DNA of 64,000 bases, from assembly GCF_017875235.1 (NCBI RefSeq), contig NZ_JAGGMI010000009.1:1-64000 (forward strand), in the 5' to 3' direction. The translations under genes were made by a program, and so were the position numbers. A model generated the notes under the pieces. That model was not told where the DNA came from. It searched no databases and saw nothing but the letters and a program-made list of their open reading frames with translations. Below are positions 33,770-41,367 of the stretch, piece by piece; positions within the stretch are counted from its first letter, which is position 1, and every line of letters starts with the position of its first letter. Origin of the DNA: Asticcacaulis solisilvae. GTDB lineage: Bacteria > Pseudomonadota > Alphaproteobacteria > Caulobacterales > Caulobacteraceae.

Positions 33770-35090
33770 TCACTCTTCCTTGTGTTCGAACTCGCGCTCG
33801 AATGTGCTGAGCATAACGGTCAGCTCAGCGGCGGGTTTGCGGGCGGCGACGGCGTCGCGGATGACCTGGATCGCCGCCTTCCTTTTGGGCTTGTCGGACG
33901 GAAGGCTTGCCAGGCCCTCGTCGATCAGCTTCAGCGCGCGGTCGTAGTCGCCGCGCCGGATCAGAAGGTCGCTGAGGTACACGGTGTAGGTGCCGTTTGA
34001 ATAGTCTTCCGCCAGTTCGGCCGCCTTCAGGATGTTATCATTGGGATAGCCGGGCTGGTCGGCATTGGAGCGCGCATAATAATAGAGTGCCGGCGGCGAT
34101 CCCGGATTGAGCTTGTAGGCTTTGACCAGCGCCCGGCGGGCAGCGACGTAGCTGTCGGCGCGACTGTCGGCGGGACCGCGTTCGGCCATGGCCAGGTACA
34201 TCTGGCCCAGCAGGAGCTGGCTGTCGAAATCTTCAGGTTCACGGGAGACCTGCGCGGTCAGCCAGGTTTTGGCGTCTTCCGGGTTGCCGGCCTTGATGGT
34301 GGCGCGCGCCAGGGCCTGTTGCGCCAGGACGCCATCGGGGTATTTCGGCGCCACCTTTTGCAGGCGGCTGAGCAGGGTGCGGGCATGTTTGTCCGGCGGG
34401 CAGGCGCGCGTACCGGCATCCAGCAGAGGCACGGGCTCTTTATAGGGCAGGGGTGAGATCGTCGTCGCGCTGTCCGGCAGGCCCTTGAACTCATAGACCT
34501 GGGTCGGAACGCCCTTGGTCATGTACTGCTTGAGAATGGCGCGATAGCTTTCCGGGTCGATGCCGATGGTCTTGTTGTAGGCCTCCATCGACTCGGTGCC
34601 GTCCATGACCAGCTTGAGATAGGCGAAGAACTTTTCCGACCGCGCCTTGTCGCTCATCAGGTGCGAAACCATGACCCAGGACTCAAGCACCTCGGCATCG
34701 TTCTCCCGGTCGGTCAGCGGCTTTCCGGCGATCAGGTCGGCATAGGGGATGTAGGCCCACTTGCTGCTGAGGTCGACGGCATCGTAAAAGGCATTATAAG
34801 CGACGGCGATGCGCGGCGCCGGGCGCCCCAGCGACACCTTGCCGTCGGGGGCGATCACGGCCGTCATGAAATACCAGCCGAGGCCGATCCGCGCCCAGCG
34901 CGGCAGCGGCTTCGAGAACCGCGTCTTCATATAGGCGGCATTGTACGCATAGAACATGTAGGCGACATTGAGATCGAGCGCCTTGTCCAGCAGCCGGTCG
35001 TTATTGCCGGTGTTGTTCATCTGCCCTTCGGCGGTCGAGAAATACTGCTCACCGTCACGGCAGGTCGCGATCGGCCGGAAGGCGCCGGAT
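33770..35090 (-). pseudogene. TPR-repeat protein, 5' end cut off by IS3-family insertion
   Basis: The reading frame is open from the left edge of the insertion sequence at 35090 to the stop at 33770, about 440 codons. Upstream of the first ATG (35020) the frame continues as SGAFRPIATCRDGEQYFSTAEGQ, which looks like genuine coding sequence, so the true start lies beyond the insertion. The N-terminal part (YNAFYDAVDLSSKWAYIPYADLIAGKPL) resembles the DUF1570/peptidase-MA-like segment of secreted TPR proteins. The C-terminal ~230 residues contain TPR-like helical pairs (LAQQALARATIKAGNPEDAKTWL; ALVKAYKLNPGSPPALYYYARS). No matching 5' part is found on the other side of the IS. A truncated product could start at 35020 but would lack a signal peptide. 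Confidence 0.7.
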
Positions 35091-35116
35091 TGTTGATTTC
35101 CACTGAGAACTGACCC
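35091..35116. repeat. Left terminal inverted repeat of the IS3-family element
   Basis: 26 nt beginning TGTTGATTTCC and ending CTGACCC. It matches the complement of 36741-36766 at 25 of 26 positions. Confidence 0.9.
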
Positions 35117-35170
35117 ACTTAGCGGGCTAAGGGGGTGCGGACGAAAACTTGGACCACCAGGAGGTAGTTC

Positions 35171-36709
35171 ATGTATTCCTACGCAGACCGAATGCGCGCT
35201 GTGGAGCTGTATCTCAAGCTTGGCAAGCGGATAAAGACGACTATTCGCCAGCTCGGTTATCCTACGAAGAACGCTCTCAAGGCATGGTGCCGTGAGTACG
35301 AGCAGCAGCTTGATTTACGCGTGCGCTGCTCGGTTAGGGCGCCAAAGTACGCTGAGGCCGAAAGGCAGGCTGCGCTCGCCCACTACCGCACGCATGATCG
35401 TTGCATTGCGTCGACAATGAGAGCCTTGGGTTATCCTGGCCGTGCCACCTTAACGGCTTGGGTTCGAGAGGCATTTCCGGAGGTCAAAGCGCACCTGACA
35501 GGCCGATCCTGGCGCCCCGCCTATCCCGAAGACTTGAAGCAAGTCGGTGTGATAGAACTTTGCAATCGCGAGGAAAGCGCACGGGCCGTGGCTCACCGGC
35601 TGGGCGTATGTCGACCGACGCTATATAACTGGAGAAACCAGTTACTCGGTCATGAAGCGACCTCGGTAATGAAACAGCGCAATACCTCGCCACCCACTTT
35701 AGAACGTGAAGCCCTGGAGCGTCAGCTCGAAGACCTGCAACGCGATATTCGCCAATTGCAGCTCGAGCACGATCTTTTGAAGAAGGCCAATGAACTCCTA
35801 AAAAAAGGCCTGGGCGTCGATCTGCATCTCCTGAGCAACCGGGAGAAGACACGGCTGGTTGACGCCCTCAAAGATACCTATCGATTAGCGGAGTTGCTTA
35901 CCCAGTTAGGACTTGCGCGGAGTTCCTACTTTTATCACCACGCCCGCCGGAGCTTCGCAGACAAGTATGATGTCATGCGACGTCGCCTTACCGACATCTT
36001 CGAATCCAATCATCGCTGCTATGGCTACCGCAGACTGCAGGCGTCGCTGGCCAGGCAGAGCGTGACAATCTCGGAAAAGGTTGTGCAGCGCTTGATGAAA
36101 CAGGAAAACCTAATCGTCGCCAAGCCGAAGCGGCGTCGTTTCGGCTCCTACTTGGGCGAGATTAGTCCCGCGCCGGATAACTTGCTCAATCGCGACTTCC
36201 ACGCCAACGCACCGAACGAAAAGTGGCTCACCGACATTACCGAGTTCCAGATCCCCGCCGGCAAGGTATATCTCTCACCTATCATCGATTGCTTCGATGG
36301 CATGGTCATCAGTTGGTCGATTGGGACACAACCGGATTCGACGCTAGTGAATACCATGCTCGACGCTGCCATAGAGCAGGTGGCTGACGGTGAGGCGCGG
36401 CCAATCATCCACTCTGACCGAGGAGCGCACTATCGCTGGCCGGGCTGGCTGACGAGGATCAGCGACGCAAAACTGGTACGCTCAATGTCGCGGAAAGCCT
36501 GCTCCCAAGACAACGCCGCCTGCGAGGGCTTCTTCGGGCGGCTAAAAACCCAACTCGTTTATCCGCGAGACTGGAGCGCCTTCACGGTTGAACAGTTCGT
36601 CAAGGAGGTGGATACGTACATCCGCTGGTATAACGAGAAACGGATCAAGATATCCCTTGGCGCACTTAGCCCTATCGAATATCGAAAAAGTCTTGGCCTC
36701 AGCACCTAA
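35171..36709 (+). CDS. IS3-family transposase, single fused ORF
   Basis: This 512-residue DDE transposase has N-terminal helix-turn-helix segments (residues 1-170: RAVELYLKLGKRIKTTIRQLGYP; SARAVAHRLGVCRPTLYNWRNQL). A leucine-zipper coiled coil lies near 178-212 (LERQLEDLQRDIRQLQLEHDLLKKANELLKKG). The integrase core follows with the triad Asp in WLTDITEF, Asp in IIHSDRGAHY and Glu in ACEGFFGRLK. Most IS3 elements make OrfAB by programmed frameshift; here both parts are in one frame, so full transposase is made directly. GGAGG lies 7 nt before the ATG. All catalytic residues are present, so it is probably active. Confidence 0.92.
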   Translation: MYSYADRMRAVELYLKLGKRIKTTIRQLGYPTKNALKAWCREYEQQLDLRVRCSVRAPKYAEAERQAALAHYRTHDRCIASTMRALGYPGRATLTAWVREAFPEVKAHLTGRSWRPAYPEDLKQVGVIELCNREESARAVAHRLGVCRPTLYNWRNQLLGHEATSVMKQRNTSPPTLEREALERQLEDLQRDIRQLQLEHDLLKKANELLKKGLGVDLHLLSNREKTRLVDALKDTYRLAELLTQLGLARSSYFYHHARRSFADKYDVMRRRLTDIFESNHRCYGYRRLQASLARQSVTISEKVVQRLMKQENLIVAKPKRRRFGSYLGEISPAPDNLLNRDFHANAPNEKWLTDITEFQIPAGKVYLSPIIDCFDGMVISWSIGTQPDSTLVNTMLDAAIEQVADGEARPIIHSDRGAHYRWPGWLTRISDAKLVRSMSRKACSQDNAACEGFFGRLKTQLVYPRDWSAFTVEQFVKEVDTYIRWYNEKRIKISLGALSPIEYRKSLGLST

Positions 36710-36740
36710 ACCAGTCCAGGTTTTTATCCGCATCCCCCCC

Positions 36741-36766
36741 GGGTCAGTTCTCAGCGGAAATCAACA
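36741..36766. repeat. Right terminal inverted repeat of the IS3-family element
   Basis: 26 nt beginning GGGTCAGTTCTC and ending AATCAACA. It is the complement of the left end with a single mismatch. Confidence 0.9.
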
Positions 36767-36802
36767 CCTAAGGCTGATGTCGCCAGCAAAACGCCGAACT
36801 GA
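36767..36802 (+). pseudogene. Possible 3' tail of a gene removed by the IS-linked rearrangement
   Basis: Directly beyond the insertion sequence, one frame reads PKADVASKTPN then TGA at 36800-36802, and a strong terminator begins 4 nt later. A stop codon abutting a terminator suggests the last 11 codons of a rightward gene whose body has been lost. The fragment is too short to identify, so this is an inference from layout. Confidence 0.3.
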
Positions 36803-36806
36803 AGAC

Positions 36807-36842
36807 AGAAGCCGGATAAACCTGCGGGTTTGTCCGGCTTCT
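36807..36842 (+). terminator. Long-stem terminator to the right of the IS3 element
   Basis: AGAAGCCGGATAAACC pairs with GGTTTGTCCGGCTTCT across a TGCG loop, a 16-bp stem with one G-U pair. It is followed by CCTCTTG on the plus strand. It would terminate the lost gene to its left and insulate the threonine operon to its right. Confidence 0.75.
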
Positions 36843-36882
36843 CCTCTTGCCGGAATGGCCCGGACGGTGTTCATGATCACGC

Positions 36883-37458
36883 ATGACTGAAAAGCACCGG
36901 AAAGCGCCTGAAATCGGATCGCGTTTGCATGCCATGCGCAAGACCAGGGGCTGGTCCCTCGAAACCCTGGCCGATGCCTCCAAGGTCTCGCGCAGCATGT
37001 TGTCGCAAATCGAGCGCGGGCAGACGAATCCGACCTTTGCCACCTTGTGGGCGCTGACCCAGGCGCTTGAGATCGAGATTTCGCAATTGATCGGTGAGGC
37101 GGCGGCGCCGGAAGACCAGGTGATCGAAATCGTCGACGCCCATAATGTCCCGCGTATCCGTTCCGCCGACGGGCATTGCACCCTTTACATTCTGAGCCCG
37201 CCTGAGGCGACCGGGCGCAGCGAATGGTACCGGTTGTTGATCGAGCCCGGTGCGACCTTGAATTCCAAACCCCATGCCGCCGGCAGTCGGGAACATCTTT
37301 CGGTCCTGTCCGGCGAGGCTCTGGTCATCGCCGCGGAAGTTCAGGCGAGGGGCGGTGCCGGCGATACGCTCAGATACCGTGCCGATGTTGCGCACAGCAT
37401 CAGCAATGCAAGCACAGGTCTGCTCGAAGCGTTTCTGGTTGTGCTTACGGACGCATAA
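36883..37458 (+). CDS. XRE-family transcriptional regulator with C-terminal cupin
   Basis: This 191-residue regulator has an N-terminal Xre/Cro helix-turn-helix (residues 12-66: IGSRLHAMRKTRGWSLETLADASKVSRSMLSQIERGQTNPTFATLW). A C-terminal cupin domain spans about 115-190 (EWYRLLIEPGATLNSKPHAAGSREHLSVLSGEALV) and should bind a small effector. This architecture is common for regulators of amino-acid catabolism. It is the first gene of a rightward cluster with kbl, tdh and sdaA, 63 nt before kbl. The intervening gap contains a dyad of CCATTAT half-sites, a likely binding site. Threonine, glycine or serine are reasonable effector guesses. Confidence 0.85.
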   Translation: MTEKHRKAPEIGSRLHAMRKTRGWSLETLADASKVSRSMLSQIERGQTNPTFATLWALTQALEIEISQLIGEAAAPEDQVIEIVDAHNVPRIRSADGHCTLYILSPPEATGRSEWYRLLIEPGATLNSKPHAAGSREHLSVLSGEALVIAAEVQARGGAGDTLRYRADVAHSISNASTGLLEAFLVVLTDA

Positions 37459-37475
37459 TTTCACTTGCAACAAAT

Positions 37476-37513
37476 CCATTATATTGTACATATTCCATTA
37501 TAACGGATAATGG
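37476..37513. promoter_or_regulatory. Operator candidate: CCATTAT inverted repeat plus extra half-site
   Basis: CCATTAT (37495-37501) and its complement ATAATGG (37507-37513) form a perfect dyad with a 5-nt centre. A third CCATTAT lies 19 nt upstream (37476-37482). The dyad ends 8 nt before the kbl start codon and touches its ribosome site (GGAGG), so binding would block expression of the operon. The adjacent XRE-cupin protein is the obvious candidate to bind it. Confidence 0.5.
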
Positions 37514-37521
37514 AGGTGTCG

Positions 37522-38715
37522 ATGTGTGCGCAATTTTACGAAGGGGTCGAGGCGGCCCTTCGCGACATCGATACCAAAGGACTGACCAAGCCTGAACATG
37601 TCATCGCCTCCATGCAGCGACCGCAGCTGCGTTTGCAGGACGGCCGGGAAGTCGTGAACTTCTGCGCCAACAACTATCTGGGCCTGGCCGATCATCCCGA
37701 AGTCATTGCGGCTGCCCACGCAGCCTTGGATGAGTTTGGTGCAGGCCTGGCCAGCGTGCGCTTTATCTGCGGCAGCCAGACGCTCCACAAACGCCTGGAA
37801 GCCCGGATTGCCAGCTACGTCGGCAAGGAAGACGCCATCCTTTTCGCCGCCTGTTTCGATGCGAATGGCGGTGTGTTCGAGCCCTTGCTGGGCGCCGAAG
37901 ACGCCATCGTATCGGATTCCCTCAACCATGCCTCCATCATCGATGGCGTACGGCTGTGCAAGGCGAAGACCTATCGCTTTCGCAACGCCGACCTGGACGA
38001 TCTTGAGACGCAGCTAAAGGCGGCCCGCAGCAATGGCGCTCGGACGGTGATGATCGCGACCGACGGCGTGTTTTCCATGGATGGCTATTTCGCGCCGCTC
38101 GACGGCATTTGCGAACTGGCTGACCGCTATGATGCGTTGGTCATGGTCGACGACTGTCACGCCACCGGTTTTATCGGTCCGAAAGGGGCGGGGACACCAG
38201 CGCGGCTGAAAGTCTCTGATCGCATTGACATCCTGACCGGTACTTTTGGCAAGGCCCTCAGCGGGTCGATGGGCGGATATGTTGCGGCGAAAAGCGAAGT
38301 TATCGCGCTTTTGCGGCAACGCTCTCGTCCATACCTCTTCTCCAATGCCCTGGCGCCGTCGGTAGCGGGCGCTGCCCTGAAGGCCATTGACCTGGCCGAG
38401 GCGGGCGATGACCTGCGACGTCAGCTTGCGGCCAATGCAGAGCGGTTTCGCGAAGGCATGACCCAGGCGGGCTTCAATCTCCTGCCGGGAAGCCACCCGA
38501 TCATTCCGGTCATGCTGGGAGAGGCGCGCCTGGCTCAGGACCTTGCCGCTGCCCTTCTGGACAAAGGCATCTACGTCATCGGCTTTTCGTTTCCGGTTGT
38601 CCCGACAGGTCAGGCGCGCATCCGGACGCAGATGTCGGCAGCGCATAGTTTTGAACAGATCGATGCGGCGATCGAAGCCTTCACGTCCGCAGGCAAAACT
38701 CTGGGAGTCATCTGA
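37522..38715 (+). CDS. kbl: 2-amino-3-ketobutyrate coenzyme A ligase (glycine C-acetyltransferase)
   Basis: This 397-residue PLP enzyme cleaves 2-amino-3-ketobutyrate with CoA to glycine and acetyl-CoA, the second step of threonine degradation. It aligns through its full length with known Kbl: [12 protein letters not shown]-type [68 protein letters not shown]-lysine motif [14 protein letters not shown] and [16 protein letters not shown] set the start at 37522 because GGAGG lies 5 nt upstream and the protein then begins like E. coli Kbl ([11 protein letters not shown]). An ATG at 37510 lacks a ribosome site. It overlaps tdh by 1 nt (TGATG). Confidence 0.95.
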   Translation: MCAQFYEGVEAALRDIDTKGLTKPEHVIASMQRPQLRLQDGREVVNFCANNYLGLADHPEVIAAAHAALDEFGAGLASVRFICGSQTLHKRLEARIASYVGKEDAILFAACFDANGGVFEPLLGAEDAIVSDSLNHASIIDGVRLCKAKTYRFRNADLDDLETQLKAARSNGARTVMIATDGVFSMDGYFAPLDGICELADRYDALVMVDDCHATGFIGPKGAGTPARLKVSDRIDILTGTFGKALSGSMGGYVAAKSEVIALLRQRSRPYLFSNALAPSVAGAALKAIDLAEAGDDLRRQLAANAERFREGMTQAGFNLLPGSHPIIPVMLGEARLAQDLAAALLDKGIYVIGFSFPVVPTGQARIRTQMSAAHSFEQIDAAIEAFTSAGKTLGVI

Positions 38716-39803
38716 TGGCCGACGATATCCAAGCGACGCGTAGTTTCAACGCCGCCACGCCTTTGACGATGAAGGCTCTTGCCAAGCTGAAGCCGGAGCC
38801 GGGCATGTGGCAGACAACCGCGCCTGTGCCGGAAATCGGGCCAGACGACGTGCTCATCAAGATCACGCATACGGCGATCTGCGGTACCGACATCCATATA
38901 TATAACTGGGACGACTGGGCGGCGCGCACGGTGCCTGCGCCGATGATTACCGGCCACGAATTCGCTGGCGAGATCGTTGCCATTGGTGAGCGGGTGACTC
39001 GCGATCTTCATATCGGGCAACGTGTCTCTGGCGAAGGCCATATCATCGACCTGAATTCGGCGGCGGCCCGTTCGGGAAAATTCCACCTCGATCCGAATAC
39101 CGTCGGCATAGGCGTCAATCGCCAAGGCGCGTTCGCCGAGTTTCTCACCCTGCCGGCATTCAATGTAGTGCCCTTGCCCGATCGCGTTCCCAGTGAACTG
39201 GGGGCGATTCTCGATCCGTTTGGCAATGCCGTTCATACCGTGCAGCAGACGGATATGGTCGGCGCCAATGTGCTTGTAACCGGAGCAGGCCCGATCGGTA
39301 TCATGGCTGCGGCCGTAGCCAGGTTCATCGGTGCCCGATCCGTCACCCTGACGGACATAAATCCTTACCGCCTCAATCTCGCCAGGGCATTCGACGGCAT
39401 ACGAACCGTCAATGTGCGCACGGAAGACCTGATGGATGTCCGCCAGGAGCTGGGCATTGCCGAAGGCTACGATGTCGCGCTGGAAATGAGTGGGGCCGGG
39501 GCAGCCATCAGTCAGGCGCTGGAACATCTCCGGATGGGCGGAAACCTGACCCTCTTGGGCCTGCCATCCGGCCGGTCCGACATCCTGTGGGCTGACGTTA
39601 TCCTCAAGGCCATCACCATTCGCGGCGTCTATGGGCGTGAAATGTTCGACACCTGGCGCAAGATGCTGGGGCTGATCGAGGCGGGGTTTCCGCTGGAACG
39701 GATCATCACGCACCGCTTGCCTGTTGATCGTTTTGACGAAGGCTTTGAGGCCATGCGCGCGGGACAGACTGGAAAGGTCATACTCGACTGGACAAGAGGC
39801 TGA
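38715..39803 (+). CDS. tdh: L-threonine 3-dehydrogenase, lacking structural-zinc cysteines
   Basis: This zinc-dependent alcohol dehydrogenase-family enzyme oxidises threonine to 2-amino-3-ketobutyrate with NAD+. It is 362 residues from the coupled ATG at 38715, or 344 from ATG 38769, where similarity to E. coli Tdh begins (MKALAKLKPEPGMW). Catalytic-zinc ligands Cys56, His81 and Glu82 are present (AICGTDIHIYNWDDW; GHEFAGE), as is the NAD site GAGPIGIMAAAVA. The loop that normally holds four structural-zinc cysteines has the same length but reads IDLNSAAARSGKFHLD: positions 112, 115, 118 and 126 are Asp, Ser, Ala and Asp. The rest of the protein is well conserved, so a zinc-free lobe variant is more likely than decay. 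Confidence 0.93.
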   Translation: MADDIQATRSFNAATPLTMKALAKLKPEPGMWQTTAPVPEIGPDDVLIKITHTAICGTDIHIYNWDDWAARTVPAPMITGHEFAGEIVAIGERVTRDLHIGQRVSGEGHIIDLNSAAARSGKFHLDPNTVGIGVNRQGAFAEFLTLPAFNVVPLPDRVPSELGAILDPFGNAVHTVQQTDMVGANVLVTGAGPIGIMAAAVARFIGARSVTLTDINPYRLNLARAFDGIRTVNVRTEDLMDVRQELGIAEGYDVALEMSGAGAAISQALEHLRMGGNLTLLGLPSGRSDILWADVILKAITIRGVYGREMFDTWRKMLGLIEAGFPLERIITHRLPVDRFDEGFEAMRAGQTGKVILDWTRG

Positions 39804-39824
39804 ACGCAGGTCACTTCTGAAACC

Positions 39825-41219
39825 ATGCTGTCCGTCCTCGACATATTCAAAATCGGCATTGGCCCATCGTCATCGCATACGGTTGGCCCCATGCGGATCG
39901 CGCGTCGGGCCATGATCGAGGCCAGGGCCGCGGGCGTCCTTGATCGCGCTGTTCGGGTGCAGGTCGAGCTTCAGGGCTCGCTGGCCCTGACCGGTATTGG
40001 CCACGGGTCTGACAAGGCCGCCGTCCTTGGGCTTCTGGGGGCGGAGCCTGACGCGGTCGATCCGGACTGGGCCGACAGCACGTATGAAGCCCTGCGCACG
40101 GCGTCGCAGATCGACCTGTTCGGTGGGCCGACAATCGGCTTCGCCTACCGGCGCGATATCGATTTTCGTGGCGACATCACGCCTCGACTGCATCCCAACG
40201 GCATGAGTGTTCGCCTCTATGACCGCGACGGCGCGGAAATCTTCGAGCGTACCCTCTATTCGACAGGCGGCGGATTTATCGCCTCGGCCGCGCAGTTGTC
40301 CGCTCCGGCGGAGAATGACCTGATCAATGTCGGCGCTCCGGCCCCGTTGCCGTTTGCTTCCGGCGCGGAGTTACTGGCCATCTGCGCGCGTGAAGCCATT
40401 AATGTCTACGATGTGGTCCTGGCGAACGAAGACGCGCGCCGACCGCGCGCAGAGACCGATGCGGGGCTGCTGCGTATCTGGACCGTGATGAGCGAGGGCA
40501 TCGACCGGGGGCTGGGTGCGTCAGGTATTTTGCCGGGGGGATTGAACGTCCGGCGCCGGGCGCCGCGTTTGTTCGAGACGCTCAAGACGGAAGCCCATAA
40601 CCAGGAATCGGAGCGCCTCTTTGATTGGCTAAATGTCTTCGCCATGGCCATCAATGAGGAAAACGCGGCCGGCGGCCGTGTGGTGACGGCTCCGACCAAC
40701 GGCGCAGCGGGCATCATACCGGCCTTGATCCGGTATTACTGCGCCCTCGACGGATGGTCAGAAGAAGATACCCGCTCGGAAGGCAAAATCGGCAGGTTCC
40801 TGCTGACGGCAGCCGGCATCGGCATGCTTTACAAACAACGGGCTTCGTTATCAGGCGCGGAGATGGGCTGTCAGGGGGAGGTCGGTGTCGCCTGTTCCAT
40901 GGGCGCGGCAGCGCTGTGCGCGGTATGGGGCGGCACGGCAGGGCAGGTCGAGCATGCTGCCGAAATCGGCATGGAACACAATCTGGGTCTGACCTGCGAT
41001 CCGGTAGGCGGGCTCGTACAGATCCCCTGTATCGAACGTAATGCCATCGGGGCGGTCAAGGCTGCGAACGCTGCCCGCCTGGCCTTGCGTGACGAAGGCG
41101 ACCACAAGGTCTCTCTGGACCAAGTCATCGAGACCATGCGTCAAACGGGCCTCGACATGTCCTCCAAGTACAAGGAAACGTCGCAAGGCGGTTTGGCCGT
41201 CAACGTCGTGGAATGCTAG
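39825..41219 (+). CDS. sdaA: L-serine ammonia-lyase (iron-sulfur, single chain)
   Basis: This 464-residue enzyme deaminates L-serine to pyruvate and ammonia. The N-terminal beta domain opens SVLDIFKIGIGPSSSHTVGPMRIARRAM, the classical SdaA start. The C-terminal alpha domain carries AINEENAAGGRVVTAPTNGAAGIIPA and the 4Fe-4S cysteines in GCQGEVGVACSMGAAALC and IPCIERNA. Length matches single-chain SdaA (~455). It lies 21 nt after tdh. With kbl and tdh it allows threonine to become glycine and acetyl-CoA, then (via glycine-serine conversion elsewhere) pyruvate. The iron-sulfur cluster makes it oxygen sensitive. A hairpin with a T-rich tail follows at 41306-41335. Confidence 0.95.
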   Translation: MLSVLDIFKIGIGPSSSHTVGPMRIARRAMIEARAAGVLDRAVRVQVELQGSLALTGIGHGSDKAAVLGLLGAEPDAVDPDWADSTYEALRTASQIDLFGGPTIGFAYRRDIDFRGDITPRLHPNGMSVRLYDRDGAEIFERTLYSTGGGFIASAAQLSAPAENDLINVGAPAPLPFASGAELLAICAREAINVYDVVLANEDARRPRAETDAGLLRIWTVMSEGIDRGLGASGILPGGLNVRRRAPRLFETLKTEAHNQESERLFDWLNVFAMAINEENAAGGRVVTAPTNGAAGIIPALIRYYCALDGWSEEDTRSEGKIGRFLLTAAGIGMLYKQRASLSGAEMGCQGEVGVACSMGAAALCAVWGGTAGQVEHAAEIGMEHNLGLTCDPVGGLVQIPCIERNAIGAVKAANAARLALRDEGDHKVSLDQVIETMRQTGLDMSSKYKETSQGGLAVNVVEC

Positions 41220-41305
41220 CTCTCGGTCGAGGCGACTTCCGCTTTGGGGCAAATTTTCGCAAACCGTCTCATACCGTGTTCCATGTCTGCTTGTGGCGCA
41301 GGGAC

Positions 41306-41335
41306 GAACCGCAGCGAGATTAAGTCGATGCGGTC
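41306..41335 (+). terminator. Probable terminator of the threonine/serine operon
   Basis: GAACCGCA and TGCGGTCC pair over 6-7 bp with a 14-nt loop, and TTTCTTTTTC follows. It lies ~90 nt after the sdaA stop. The stem is short with a large loop, so confidence is moderate. Confidence 0.45.
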
Positions 41336-41367
41336 CTTTCTTTTTCGATGAGACGAACCCGGCTAGG

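Larger units (their letters stand above)
35091..36766 (+). mobile_element. Intact IS3-family insertion sequence, 1676 bp
   Basis: The element is bounded by 26-bp terminal inverted repeats that differ at one base: left end TGTTGATTTCCACTGAGAAC at 35091-35116 and its complement at 36741-36766. It contains one full-length transposase gene. There is no 3-4 bp target duplication: the bases to the left are GGAT and to the right CCTA. The two flanks also belong to different genes (a leftward TPR gene and the 3' tail of a rightward gene). That pattern suggests the element mediated a deletion or inversion after insertion. Confidence 0.9.
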
